DNA of 64,000 bases from Haloferula rosea (GCF_016595525.1 NZ_JAENII010000006.1:1-64000); one strand, 5' to 3'. Counted from the first letter of the stretch, positions 29,378 through 39,600 are shown. The notes: generated by a model not told the origin, from the letters alone. Made by a program: numbers and translations.

Positions 29378-30151
29378 ATGCGACGAGGATGGACCTTTCT
29401 AGTGATGCTGTGGGTGGCTTGTGTCGTGACAAGTTGTGTCTCGCCTCCACCCCCGGTGTCTGGAGTCGCGAAGCCATCGCGCGAGATCTACCGGATGGCA
29501 GCCAAGCGCTTTGCCGCGATCGTGGTTTCCGAGCGTGGTGATGTGGACCAGTGGTTGGGGAATCGATTCAGCCGGAAAGATGCCCCGAAGGACGCCGACG
29601 GCGGTTCTGCCATCCCGATCACGGCCGACGGGTATTTCCTGACCGCGGATCACGTGCTGGCGCAGGCGAAAGGGAGGAAGGTCTTCGTGATTGTCCGGCG
29701 GGAGGGTCGTCTGCGTGCTACCCCAGCCCGAATCATCTGGCGTTCGGCGGCGGATGATGTGGCTTTGATCCACGCCCCGATCGCCACGCCGGACTACTAC
29801 CAATGGTCGCCGACCGACGCCTGGCTGCCGCAGGGTTCGCCGGTGATGCACGCCGGGATCGCCACCGGATTCAGCAGTCCGTCGGGTCGTTTGCTTTCCC
29901 CGATCCGACCTGAGACCGGGATGAGCGGGAACCAGCGCTTCAAGCATGACATCCCCCTCGAGCCCGGCGATAGCGGTGGGGCGGTTGTTGATAGCCGGGG
30001 CCTCCTTGTTGGTGTGAATTCGGCGGTGGAGTTCCTCGTTCCCCTTGAGACGGCGTTTTTCATCGAATCCGAGGCGAACCGACCCAATGTGGGGCGGATG
30101 ATGAAGCGGATCGAAGTGGATCGTAAGACATCCGTGAACACCCGATCATGA
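29378..30151 (+). CDS. Trypsin-like serine protease lipoprotein
   Basis: 257 residues from the ATG at 29378. The N-terminal hydrophobic segment ends in VVTSC, a lipobox-like site with Cys20, so a membrane-anchored periplasmic protein is likely. The chymotrypsin-fold triad is visible: His92 in LTADHVL, Asp127 in ADDVALI and Ser199 in LEPGDSGGAVV. No PDZ domain follows, unlike DegP. The last four bases overlap the next gene (ATGA), a small lipoprotein. A role in envelope protein quality control or processing is inference. Confidence 0.85.
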   Translation: MRRGWTFLVMLWVACVVTSCVSPPPPVSGVAKPSREIYRMAAKRFAAIVVSERGDVDQWLGNRFSRKDAPKDADGGSAIPITADGYFLTADHVLAQAKGRKVFVIVRREGRLRATPARIIWRSAADDVALIHAPIATPDYYQWSPTDAWLPQGSPVMHAGIATGFSSPSGRLLSPIRPETGMSGNQRFKHDIPLEPGDSGGAVVDSRGLLVGVNSAVEFLVPLETAFFIESEANRPNVGRMMKRIEVDRKTSVNTRS

Positions 30152-30570
30152 AAGTCCTCTCCATCCTCGCCTGCTGCCTTGCCTTGGTGTCCTGTGGAGG
30201 GTCCGGATGGGCCGAACGGGCGGCGAATGATCGCATCATGCTGGTGCGCAGCCAACCGCCGACTCTCGGCTACCAACGCCTGAAGCAGGAGTCGGCGAAG
30301 CACCGCGACCTGACGGAATTCCTCGGCAAACGGGGAAACCCGGACTTCGTCGCGGAGACTCACAGTGACGACCGTCACTACATGATTCTCTACTATCTGG
30401 AGCGGAAGACGGCGTATGCCGCGCGGAGTTGGAGGGGGCAGGAGAGGATCGAGTTCGCCGGGCCCTATCCGATCACGCAGCAGGAGGTGAAGGTGCTCGG
30501 AGATCTCAAGCGCAATGCCATCCCCGAAGCGCAGGCCGGCGTCGCCTCGGGGCGACTCCTCGTGCCCTGA
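30148..30570 (+). CDS. Small lipoprotein of unknown function
   Basis: 140 residues. The signal peptide MKVLSILACCLALVSC ends in a lipobox with the modified Cys at 16. The mature part is charged, with LGKRGNPDFVAET and YMILYYLERKTAYAAR, suggesting a compact alpha/beta domain like small outer-membrane-assembly lipoproteins, but I cannot name a family. It overlaps the protease gene by ATGA, so the two are made together and may act together. Confidence 0.75.
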   Translation: MKVLSILACCLALVSCGGSGWAERAANDRIMLVRSQPPTLGYQRLKQESAKHRDLTEFLGKRGNPDFVAETHSDDRHYMILYYLERKTAYAARSWRGQERIEFAGPYPITQQEVKVLGDLKRNAIPEAQAGVASGRLLVP

Positions 30571-30752
30571 GCGGGGATGGGGTCATGCGTGGGGCGGTGG
30601 AGAGGTTTTCGGCGGGAAAGGGGGTTCATCGATCGTCATTCCCGATGGTCGACCACCCCGCGGAGGAGAAACCCGGTGGCGGGGTCCGACGAGCGCGTTG
30701 TCGTGGATTTTTCCGCTAAGAATCGGGTGTGGTCTGCGTTACAGTCCACGAA

Positions 30753-32873
30753 ATGTGTCGAAGGATGGTGGCAGCCCGGGCTGTGGGAATGACGGTAACG
30801 GGCTTAGCGGTCGTCAGTGCGCAGGACATGCTGGATCCGCTCACGGTGACGGCAAGGGGGCTGACGGAACCGACCGCGGAGGTGCCCTACTCGATCGAGG
30901 TGCTGGATCGCGGCTTTTTGGATGATACGAAGCGGCGGACGGTGCCGGAAGCCCTCCAGTTCACGCCGGGAGTGCTGGTGCAGAAGACGGCCCATGGGCA
31001 TGGCTCTCCATTCATCCGTGGATTCACGGGCCGTCAGAACCTTCTGATGGTCGACGGGGTGCGGATCAACAACTCGCTGACCCGCGGTGGGCCGGTGCAG
31101 TACTGGAATACGGTGGACTCCCATTCGATCGAGCGGATGGAACTGATCAAGAGTCAGGGGTCGGTGCTGTACGGTTCGGATGCGGTGGGTGGCACGCTGA
31201 ATGCCTTCACCGTGGGATCCGGGTTCCGCGACCAGGTCGAGGGGGAGTCGTTCCTCCATGGTTCAGCATACTATGAATATCGTAGTAATGGCGAGGGTTC
31301 GCACATCGGCAGGCTGGAATCGGGCTTCGGAGTCGGTGGGCGCTATGGAGTGATGCTTGGGGTGACGGGGAAGGATTTCGGCGACATCCGGGATTCGGCG
31401 GTGGGCCTGATGCGGAACACGGGCTACCCGGAACTGGATCTGGACCTGAAGGTCGGGGTGGCCTTGAGCAAGGAGACCACGATGACCTTCCTCCACCAGC
31501 GGGTGAATCAGGACGATGTGTGGCGCTGGCATTCGACGGTGTACAACCCCGGCTGGCAGCATTCGGGGCACGTGGCGGCACCGGGGCAGTATCTCTCGAG
31601 AATCTACGACCAGGAGCGGACACTGACGTATTTGCGCTTTGAGGGAGAGCCGACGGACCTTGCCTGGCTGAGTCGCTGGACGGCCACGCTTTCGTATCAA
31701 ACCGGAAATGACACCGAAACGCAGGACCGGTCCCGGGCCGGCCGGGTGGACCGGCGGTATCAGATCGCGGAGATCGACACGATCGGGGTGGATCTGGGCT
31801 TCGAGTCGCCGCTTGGCGACGGCCGTTTGGTTTATGGTTTCGACTACTACCACGACATGGTGGATTCATCCGGGTTTCGCGATCGCGGCGCGGGGCTGGC
31901 GTATGACCCGTCCTTCCGGCCGGTCGCGGATGACTCGAGTTACGATCTTTTCGGGGCCTATGCCCAGTATGTGTGGAGCCCTTTGGAGGCGCTTGAACTG
32001 ACGGCGGGTGGACGTTTCACCCATGCCCGCGCGGAACTGGGACGATTCTATGATCCCGCTGCCGGCATGGACGCCTTCGGGTTGTCCCGGGACTGGAACA
32101 ACTTCAGTGGTTCGCTGCGGGCCTTGTGGTCGGTGAATGATTGCTGGAGCATTTATGGAGGGGCATCGCAGGCATTCCGGGCTCCGAATCTGAATGACCT
32201 CTCCGGAAATGTGACGGCGCGCTCGGGCACGGCCAGCCAGGGGGCCGTGGATGTGGACCCCGAGGAGTTCGTCACCTACGAGCTCGGGACGCGGTATTCG
32301 GCGGGCGATTTCAGCGCGAACCTCGCCGTCTTCTACACGGATGTCGACGGATCGATCACCTCGGTGCCGGTGACCGCCGGATCAAACACGAGCGTGGCGA
32401 CGAATGCCCGGGATGGATATGTCTATGGAGTCGAAGCGGAAGGGTTCTGGCAGTTGGCTCCGGGCTGGCTGCTGAGCGGCTTCGCTGCGTGGCAGGACGG
32501 CCGTCAGGAGACCTCAGCCTTCGTCGGTGGACCTGCGGTCTCCGAGCCGATGTCCCGGCTGTTGCCCCTCACTGGGTCGCTTGCCCTGCGCTGGACGCAC
32601 GGATCCGGCAAGCTGTGGGTGGAAGGCCGCGTGCTGGCGGCCGCCGAGGCCAATCGGCTTTCCGCATCGGACCGGGGCGATACCCAGCGGATTCCGACCG
32701 GTGGGACACCCGGATATGTCACCTGCATGCTGTATGCAGGTTGGCAGGCGAGCGAGCACCTTGAGCTCAGTTGTGGTCTCGAGAACCTTACGGATCAGGA
32801 TTACCGGAACCATGGCTCCGGCCAGAACGAGCCCGGACTGAACGCGATCCTGGGCGCGAAAGTGATCTGGTAA
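30753..32873 (+). CDS. TonB-dependent outer membrane receptor
   Basis: About 706 residues. The start is uncertain: ATG at 30753 gives MCRRMVAARAVGMTVTGLAVVSA as signal, while the frame is open from 30729. A TonB-box-like DPLTVTA opens the mature protein. The plug has PGVLVQKTAHGHGSPFIRGFTGRQNLLMVDGVRIN and LYGSDAVGGTLNAF. The 22-strand barrel ends properly with LENLTDQDYRNHGSGQNEPG...GAKVIW, a terminal aromatic. FRAPNLNDL resembles the box of heme and B12-type receptors. The ligand cannot be assigned, and no riboswitch or periplasmic binding protein is seen nearby. The 158-base gap before it holds no gene. Confidence 0.9.
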   Translation: MCRRMVAARAVGMTVTGLAVVSAQDMLDPLTVTARGLTEPTAEVPYSIEVLDRGFLDDTKRRTVPEALQFTPGVLVQKTAHGHGSPFIRGFTGRQNLLMVDGVRINNSLTRGGPVQYWNTVDSHSIERMELIKSQGSVLYGSDAVGGTLNAFTVGSGFRDQVEGESFLHGSAYYEYRSNGEGSHIGRLESGFGVGGRYGVMLGVTGKDFGDIRDSAVGLMRNTGYPELDLDLKVGVALSKETTMTFLHQRVNQDDVWRWHSTVYNPGWQHSGHVAAPGQYLSRIYDQERTLTYLRFEGEPTDLAWLSRWTATLSYQTGNDTETQDRSRAGRVDRRYQIAEIDTIGVDLGFESPLGDGRLVYGFDYYHDMVDSSGFRDRGAGLAYDPSFRPVADDSSYDLFGAYAQYVWSPLEALELTAGGRFTHARAELGRFYDPAAGMDAFGLSRDWNNFSGSLRALWSVNDCWSIYGGASQAFRAPNLNDLSGNVTARSGTASQGAVDVDPEEFVTYELGTRYSAGDFSANLAVFYTDVDGSITSVPVTAGSNTSVATNARDGYVYGVEAEGFWQLAPGWLLSGFAAWQDGRQETSAFVGGPAVSEPMSRLLPLTGSLALRWTHGSGKLWVEGRVLAAAEANRLSASDRGDTQRIPTGGTPGYVTCMLYAGWQASEHLELSCGLENLTDQDYRNHGSGQNEPGLNAILGAKVIW

Positions 32874-33062
32874 GGGTGGCTCCAGCGCGTCCGGACCGCA
32901 TGATGTGCGGAGGGCGTCACGTTTATGCGCTTGCCGGATCGAATGAGGCCATGTAGCGAGGATACAGCCTGTCCGTTGGATTGGTTCGCTTTCGCTCCCG
33001 GTTGTGCCGTGCCGGGTCGATGGGCGTTATCTCGCACGGCGCCTTGATAGACTGATTGAATA

Positions 33063-33491
33063 ATGGACATCTACGTGGGCAATCTGCCCTACAGCGCTAC
33101 CGAAGAAGAAGTAGCAGAAGCATTCGCCGCCTTTGGACCCGTTGAGCGTGTGAAATTGATCACTGACCGTGAAACCGGCCGACCACGAGGCTTTGCCTTC
33201 GTGACCTTGGCGGATTCCTCAAAGGTTGCCGAAGCTGCGGAAGCGCTGGATGGCGCCGATCTTGGAGGTCGCTCACTTCGCGTGAACCCTGCTGAACCTC
33301 GTGAACCCCGCAGCGGCGGAGGTGGCGGAGGTGGTGGTGGCTACGGCGGCGGAGGCGGCGGTGGTGATCGCCGCGGCGGCGGTGGTGGCTACGGCGGTGG
33401 TGGCGGCGGAGGCGGCGGCTACGGTGGTGGCGGCGGAGGCCGTGGTGGACGCGATCGCCGCGGTGGCGGCAAGCGCGACACCGGCTGGTAA
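33063..33491 (+). CDS. Glycine-rich RNA-binding protein (RRM)
   Basis: 142 residues. One RNA recognition motif, residues 1-80, with RNP2 IYVGNL and RNP1 RGFAFVTL; then a Gly/Arg/Tyr-rich tail of about 55 residues made of repeated GGGGGYGGGG-like units with DRR and RDRR insertions. Bacterial RRM proteins of this type occur in cyanobacteria, Verrucomicrobia and others, often as cold-induced RNA chaperones. That role is by analogy. It is followed by a strong terminator and appears monocistronic. Confidence 0.93.
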   Translation: MDIYVGNLPYSATEEEVAEAFAAFGPVERVKLITDRETGRPRGFAFVTLADSSKVAEAAEALDGADLGGRSLRVNPAEPREPRSGGGGGGGGGYGGGGGGGDRRGGGGGYGGGGGGGGGYGGGGGGRGGRDRRGGGKRDTGW

Positions 33492-33547
33492 TTTCTGCCT
33501 GCGATAGGATTTCTGGTCTGCTCGATCGATCAGGCCGATTTTTCAGA

Positions 33548-33579
33548 GCACCAGTCCCGGAAGGGGCTGGTGCTTTTTT
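33548..33579 (+). terminator. Rho-independent terminator of the RRM gene
   Basis: GCACCAG-T-CCC and GGG-G-CTGGTGC form a stem around a GGAA tetraloop, followed by TTTTTT, 57 bases after the RRM stop codon. Confidence 0.88.
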
Positions 33580-33700
33580 GTAGGGAGTAGGCACCTCGTA
33601 TTCCCGGGTCCGGGCAAGCTGTCGAGCAGGGGGAGGACGCCGTCCGCCCGAGCGTCTGATCGGGATGGAGGGGAAAATACAAATATTTGCTAACCTCGCG

Positions 33701-33727
33701 CTTCAGATGGACCGTTATCATCTGAAG
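33701..33727. promoter_or_regulatory. Perfect 9-bp inverted repeat just before the ECF sigma factor start
   Basis: CTTCAGATG and CATCTGAAG are separated by 9 nt and end 5 nt before the ATG at 33733. As DNA it could be an operator; as RNA it would form a hairpin over the ribosome entry site, so it could limit translation of the sigma factor. A separate palindrome CAAATATTTG lies at 33680-33689. No clear Shine-Dalgarno is otherwise visible. Confidence 0.55.
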
Positions 33728-33732
33728 TAAAC

Positions 33733-34299
33733 ATGTTTGCCGTCCCCTCGAGTCCGGATCAAGGCCCCGCATCGTCCCCCGACGATGGCGAGTTCGTGGC
33801 CCTGATGACCCGGAACCAGAAGTCGATTCTAGCCTTCCTGGTGGCTCTGGTGCCGAGGGTTGCTGATGCGGAAGACATCCTTCAACGCACGAATCTGGTC
33901 CTTTGGCGCAAGCGGCAGCAGTTCGAGTTGGGAACCAACTTCAAGGCCTGGGCTTTCGCCATCGCCCGGTGGGAAGCGTTGGCGTTCTTGAGGGAGTCGA
34001 GGCGGCAGGGTTGGTTGGTATTCAATGATGAGCTCGCGTCGCTCGTCGCCGAACGCATGGCCTCACTGCCGGATTCGCAGATCGACTCGATGCCGGATTC
34101 GCTCCGCCACTGCCTCGGGCAGCTCTCGGAGTCGCACCGGCAGCTGGTGTTCGAGCGTTACTCACGAGGTCTCAGCCTACGGGAGTGTTCCGAGCGCTTC
34201 GACCGCTCCGAACAAGGGCTCAAGGTCACTCTTCACCGCTTGCGTATCACCCTGCGTCGGTGCGTATCGAAATTTTCCAAACGTCCCCTGCAACCATGA
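33733..34299 (+). CDS. ECF-type RNA polymerase sigma factor, first gene of the FecR-LamG/sulfatase locus
   Basis: 188 residues. Region 2 is FVALMTRNQKSILAFLVALV...DAEDILQRTNLVLWRKRQQF and NFKAWAFAIARWEALAFLR; region 4 is LSESHRQLVFERYSRGLSLRECSERFDRSEQGLKVTLHRLR. The pattern belongs to the ECF group common in Planctomycetes and Verrucomicrobia. Its stop overlaps the ATG of the FecR-LamG gene (ATGA), the usual sigma/anti-sigma coupling. It probably drives this locus in response to an external signal. A perfect inverted repeat sits just before its start. Confidence 0.9.
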   Translation: MFAVPSSPDQGPASSPDDGEFVALMTRNQKSILAFLVALVPRVADAEDILQRTNLVLWRKRQQFELGTNFKAWAFAIARWEALAFLRESRRQGWLVFNDELASLVAERMASLPDSQIDSMPDSLRHCLGQLSESHRQLVFERYSRGLSLRECSERFDRSEQGLKVTLHRLRITLRRCVSKFSKRPLQP

Positions 34300-35810
34300 G
34301 CCCCAGAGATTCCATCGAGAACAAGATTTGCGACTATCTGGAAGGGACTCTGAGCCCGGAAGTTCAGCAGGCATTCGAGCACAGGTTGGCGTCCGATCCT
34401 GAAGCTCTTGATCTGCTCTGCCATCACAGCCTCATGAGTGCCTCGATGAGGAGTCCGTTGGTTACGGATGATCACTATGCGGAGATCCTTGCAGCGAAGC
34501 AGAAGCGCAGGGCCTTCGGGCTGTCCCTTGCCGTGGCGGCGGCAATCGCGCTCACCACGGCTTTGGTTCTTCACCGGATCATGGTTCCTCCCGCGGAGCC
34601 CGTCGCCACCATCGAAACCACGCCGGGGACTGCGTATTCCATTCAGGCGGCTGGCAAGGGCGAGCAGGATGGAGCGCTCGATTACGGTGAGACGCTTGTG
34701 GTTTCACAGGGCGTCGCGGAGGTCACTCTGGCCGACGGTAGCCGCTGTCTGGCCGAGGCTCCTGCACGGATCACGCTTCATGGGCCGGCCCATGCCCACC
34801 TGAGTGATGGTCGCGCGTTCTTCGAGATCGCGGAGGGGGCGGAAGGTTTCCAGGTTTCCACGAGCGATCTGGAAATTGTTGATCTCGGCACTGCCTTCGG
34901 AGTGGATGATCGCGCGGAGCACCAACCCCAGGTCCACGTCTTTGATGGCCGGGTGAGGGCGACGGCGCGTTCCGGGCGGCGTGAGTCCGCGGAACTGTCC
35001 AAGGGCGAAGCGGTGGCGGTCGGTGGGGCTGGAACCCTGCGCCCGATTTCGTGCCTGGAGAGCGGATTTCTCAGGAGTCTCCCTCCTTCACTTCCGGCAA
35101 TCCGTTTCTCCTTCGAGCCGACCGGGGATTCCCGGTTTGAAGCGGACGGCCCCATCGTGCAGCAGGAGAGCGTCCGTATTCTGAATCGTCCGGAGCGCCC
35201 CGAGAACCCGGAGTCAATCCGCGGTGTGAGTGGGCGGGGATTGAGGCTTGGTGATCGAACCCAGTTTCTTGAGACCACCTGGCCGGGGATTGGAGGGGCT
35301 GTTCCGCGCACCATCTCGTTCTGGGTTCGTTTTCCGGAGGATTCCGACGGGGGCTCGATTCTCGATTGGGGTTTGTTCTCAGGCAGCCGGAAGATGTCGT
35401 ATCTCCGGGTGATTTACAGCGGTGACAGTCGCGCCAACCTTCGACTTGTCTCTGGTCGGCGTTGGCTGCAAACGACCCAGCGGCTGGATACCGGGGATTG
35501 GCACCACGTGGCCTTCATTGTCGACAGCCCGGAGGGAGATCAGTGGCCGACGGTCAAATGCTACGTCGATGGGGAGCTGGAACCGCTGCATCCGCGGGTG
35601 GCGGACGAAGGAGAAGTGGCACCGCTCGATTCATTCGAAATCATTACCGATCACCCGGAGTCCCGGCCCCTGACTTTCGGAAACCGTCCGCCTGCGGATC
35701 GCCCGGAGCAGGAAGGGACGAAACCGTTTGTCTGTGAGATCGACGAGGTCGTCGTCACCGCCGGGATTCTCACGGAGACGCAGATCAAGACACTCGCCGA
35801 ACGCCCATGA
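34296..35810 (+). CDS. FecR-like anti-sigma or signal transducer fused to a LamG domain
   Basis: 504 residues from the ATG overlapping the sigma factor stop. The N-terminal cytoplasmic part (1-68) is anti-sigma-like, with ENKICDYLEGTLSPEVQQAFEHRLASDPEA. One transmembrane helix follows (about 71-92, FGLSLAVAAAIALTTALVL). The periplasmic part has a FecR domain (about 120-235; EVTLADGSRCLAEAPARITL, VDLGTAFGVD, VFDGRVRATA) and a LamG/concanavalin-like domain (about 290-490; RTISFWVRFPEDSDGGS, WHHVAFIVDSP). A LamG sensor would let the cell detect a sugar or glycan directly; that is inference. The frame upstream of 34296 is not used. Confidence 0.85.
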   Translation: MSPRDSIENKICDYLEGTLSPEVQQAFEHRLASDPEALDLLCHHSLMSASMRSPLVTDDHYAEILAAKQKRRAFGLSLAVAAAIALTTALVLHRIMVPPAEPVATIETTPGTAYSIQAAGKGEQDGALDYGETLVVSQGVAEVTLADGSRCLAEAPARITLHGPAHAHLSDGRAFFEIAEGAEGFQVSTSDLEIVDLGTAFGVDDRAEHQPQVHVFDGRVRATARSGRRESAELSKGEAVAVGGAGTLRPISCLESGFLRSLPPSLPAIRFSFEPTGDSRFEADGPIVQQESVRILNRPERPENPESIRGVSGRGLRLGDRTQFLETTWPGIGGAVPRTISFWVRFPEDSDGGSILDWGLFSGSRKMSYLRVIYSGDSRANLRLVSGRRWLQTTQRLDTGDWHHVAFIVDSPEGDQWPTVKCYVDGELEPLHPRVADEGEVAPLDSFEIITDHPESRPLTFGNRPPADRPEQEGTKPFVCEIDEVVVTAGILTETQIKTLAERP

Positions 35811-35836
35811 ATCAACCCCCTGTAAGACGAAATCCC

Positions 35837-36559
35837 ATGAATACCACCCTTACGGCGTGTGCCGTACTAATAATCTCCGTTCCTCACCTGCTCGCAGCCA
35901 CCTTTGCCTCCGGATACACGAAGGGAGCATCCAGTCAGTTGCTGACCTCGAACGGGGGAAGTGGTTCAGTGGTGTTTCAGGATCATGCGACCACGGGAGG
36001 AGGCGACATCCGATTCGATGGAGGGAATCTCAGTTTCGGATGGTTGGTGGACGGTTCCGGTTCCTGGTCGGGCGGGGATACCGTATCAATCACCGGCCTT
36101 GCGCTTCCGATCTGGGCCAATTCGCTGGAAACGGATGACACCAACAATACCCAGAACGGGACTTTCACCTTCTCGTTTTACAGTGCTGGCGCCGACAACA
36201 CCTGGGATGGAACCAATGCTCTTGGAACCAGCGATGATTCGCTCCTTGGAACCATCGACGTCACCTTTGCTTCCGCTAACACCGGAGTGGATGAGTTCTA
36301 CGTCAACTTCGATTCGGCGCTCAACTGGACCGCTGATTCCTCACAGATTTTCTTCACGTTCCAGAACACCGGCGCGGTCCGCCTGAAGACGGGGCCACCG
36401 GTCGATGCAGTGGTTCCCCAATTCAATGAAGCCACGGGAGCAGCCGTCGCTTCCTCGGGTGTAAGTCTCGCCGGAACGGTGACCGTTCCCGAGCCGTCGG
36501 TCGCGCTGCTCGGAGCAGGCGCGTGCCTGCTCATGCTTTCGCGCCGCCGCCGCGTCTGA
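35837..36559 (+). CDS. PEP-CTERM-anchored secreted protein with a shared unnamed beta domain
   Basis: 240 residues from the ATG at 35837; an ATG at 35807 overlaps the FecR stop but adds ten residues before the signal peptide. Signal LTACAVLIISVPHLLAA. The mature part (about 22-210) is one beta-rich domain, with ATTGGGDIRFDGGN, LALPIWANS, NTQNGTFTFSFY, EFYVNFDSALNW and AVRLKTG, closely matching the N-terminus of the next protein. The C-terminus is a canonical PEP-CTERM signal: VPEPS, a hydrophobic helix and RRRRV, to be processed by an exosortase, which is not in this window. Confidence 0.85.
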   Translation: MNTTLTACAVLIISVPHLLAATFASGYTKGASSQLLTSNGGSGSVVFQDHATTGGGDIRFDGGNLSFGWLVDGSGSWSGGDTVSITGLALPIWANSLETDDTNNTQNGTFTFSFYSAGADNTWDGTNALGTSDDSLLGTIDVTFASANTGVDEFYVNFDSALNWTADSSQIFFTFQNTGAVRLKTGPPVDAVVPQFNEATGAAVASSGVSLAGTVTVPEPSVALLGAGACLLMLSRRRRV

Positions 36560-36625
36560 CCGAGGAGCCCAAGCATTCACCCGATTTCTGCCCCTTGGTC
36601 CCTTGAGTCGATCCTGTCAAACCCC

Positions 36626-39600
36626 ATGAAGTTCCCATCAGTCATCATCCTTATCGCCTTCTCAGTTCCTTCAGCGGTTGATGCCGCGAGCTTTGTAAAG
36701 GGGCACACCGGGGGCACGGGGAGTGAGTTGCTCGACGACAACGGGGGCGGTGGTGCCGATCTCTTCGTTGATGCATCCGCAACAGGAGGGGACGACATCC
36801 GTGCGGACAATGGACAGATCAACCGGGCCTTCCTTGTTGAGAACGTCTGGAATGTCGGGGCAGCGGTCGAGTTGAGCGGGATGGCAATTCCGATCTGGGC
36901 CAACTCGGACTCAACGGACAACACCAACAACACTCAGAATGGCACCCTGACGGTCGACTTCTATGACGTGGGTGCGGATGGAGCGTTCTCAGGCATTGGT
37001 GCCGAGACCTTGATCAACTCCGTGCCGGTTTCATTCACGCTGGCCAACTCGGGAGTGGATAGTTTTCACGTCAATTTCGATACCCCAATTGCTTTCACGT
37101 CCTCCGGCACCGGGGTCGCCATGGTGTTGACTCACTCTGCTGCCGTCAGGCTGAAGGAGGGCCCCGCCGGGAGCGGGGTCACACAGGTCAATCGCGATTC
37201 GGGTGCTCCCCTCGGCTCGGGCAATCTCTTCTCGATGACTCTCGCCGGTTCCGCTGTCGGAGGGAGTCCACCACCGACCAGCAATACGGCGACTCAGTCG
37301 GGCAACTGGGACGAGGTTGTGTGGGATGTCAGTTCCGGCGGCACGACTCAGGGAGGCTTGGCGGGAAGTGATACAGCCTTGGTCGGGCAGTATCGGACCA
37401 TCCGTTATCGGGGAATCCCCGCCGACCAAACCATTGCAACGCTTCAGCTTGGTGAGAGTTCGAGCGCTCCCGGCCAAGGGGTCTTCGAGCTCGACTCAGG
37501 AATGTTCACGGTGAGCGGAGATCTGGTGGTTGGACGCAACAGCAGCCCCAACGATTCCTTCGTCCATGTCAACGGCGGCACTCTTTCGGTAGGCGGGGAC
37601 GCCATGTTCGGACGTAGTGTCGAGGCCTGTGATGGATCGCTGGTGATCGCGGGTGGCGAAGTGGACATCGATGGTGACCTTGCACTGGGAGGTTTCGAGG
37701 AAGGAGGAGCCATGCTGCGCTTCCACAACCCTGGCAGTTCGCCTGCGATTGACGTGGGTGGATCATTGATTCTTGGCAGGTGTTCCCTCGATCTCACCTT
37801 CGATAGTAATTATGCCCATGTTCCGGGAACGATCATTCCCTTGGTCAGTTTTGTGGATCGCGACGGCCAGTTTCTGAATTTCCGCCACAATCAGGACTTC
37901 AACTGTGGGCCCAACCGTTTCCGGATCGAGTACCTGACGGACTCCATTCAGCTTGTTGCCTTGGAAAACTGGGCCCCTTCATCGGCCCGGCCAAACATCA
38001 TTCTCCTCTTCACCGATGACCAGGGTTATGCGGACTTGAGGCTTCATGGGGATGCACGCTACCCGATGCCCACTCTGGAAACCCTTGCGTCCACCGGCGC
38101 CCGCTTCACGGACGCGTATGTCAGCGCCGGTGTCTGCCATCCGTCGCGGTGCGGCTTGCTGACAGGGGTGCACCAGCAGCGACTTGGCTCGGACAACAAT
38201 TTGGGAGGACCCTCATACAACGGAATGGCGACTGCCCAGCGGACGGTTCCACGTCGACTCCAGGGATTGGGCTACAAGACCTATGGCATCGGCAAGTGGC
38301 ACCTGGGCGACACCGTCGAGTTTCATCCCAATCTTCGCGGATTCGACCACTGGTATGGCATGTGGGCTGGCTCGAGAAGTTACTGGAGCAGCACGTCGGA
38401 AGGAAATGTCTTCCAGGATCAGATGATGCCGGATTTCGCATCGGAAGATGATACTTATCTAACTGACCGTATTGGCGACAAGACGGTGGACTTCATCGAC
38501 CAGCATCTGTCCTCATCGACTGATCCGTTCTTCATGTATGTCTCTTTCACCGCGGTGCACGGCCCGGTGGATATTGATTCTCCGCCAGCGCCGAAACCGG
38601 CGGACCCGCGATATGCCCGCCTTGCCAGTGAGTTCGGTCTGGATGCCAGCGACTACGAGAATTCACCGAGGACCTTTGGCCAGTCGCAGGCGGTCGCCGA
38701 CAAGAATCGCTACGATCTGGCAGCGATGACCCTCGCGCTCGACGAGAACATCGGCAAGATCGTCGACCGGCTCTCGGAAACGCCGGGTCTGCTGGAGAAT
38801 ACCCTGATCGTTTACCTGAATGACAACGGTGGAGCCGAGTGGGCCCAAGGGTTCGGTGGAAACTATTCCTACAACAATCCACTCAAGGGCAAGAAGGGTG
38901 GATCAATGCAGGATGGTTCGATCCGCGTTCCGTGTGTTGCCAGTTGGCCGGGCGGCTTCGCCGGGAACCAGGTCATCAACGAGCCGGTTACCTCACTCGA
39001 TTTCGTCGCCACCTTCGTCAATGCCGCAGGCGATGCCCCGGTGGCGGCGCGCAACGGGCTCGATGGTCTCGATCTGATGCCTCTGATTCGTGACGGCTCC
39101 GCTCTTCCTGAAGACCGCGTCATCAGCTGGAGGGCTGGTGGGGTCACGGGTGGTGGAACCGCGATCCGGCAGGGCGATTGGAAACTCTGGATCAACGATC
39201 CCGGCGGTGCTCCTCAACTCTACAACCTCCGGTCCGACATCGATGAGAACAACAACCGGTCGGCTGAGCAGCCGGCCCTCGCCGATGAACTTCTCGAGCG
39301 CTACCTCGCATGGGAAGCCGGGACACTTCCGCCGGCTTATGGAACGGCGGATACCTTGTTGGATTCAGGTCTGGAAAGGCACCCGTTCACGGGTGGGTTG
39401 CGCTTGAAGACACCCTCCGTCACTCCCCTGTGGCAGTCGGCGAGCCGTAGGAATCCCTTGTCGTTGAATTCGGGATTCTCTCTGGGCTTCCTTCTCCGGG
39501 CGTCCGAGGTCGGTCCGTTTGGTCCGTCTTCGGGACTGTGGCATGCCCTCGCTGACTCGACGAATCGCTCGGAGTTCATCCGATTTGGCATCGACTATGA

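Noticed and set aside
30571-30752. Possible cobalamin riboswitch before the TonB receptor
   Set aside because: I looked for the conserved B12-box-type words and did not see them; the region has only weak GC-rich hairpins.
33310-33480. Gly-codon-rich repeat in the RRM gene considered as a tandem repeat element or CRISPR
   Set aside because: It is in frame and encodes the Gly/Arg-rich tail typical of bacterial RRM proteins; there are no spacers or regular unit length.
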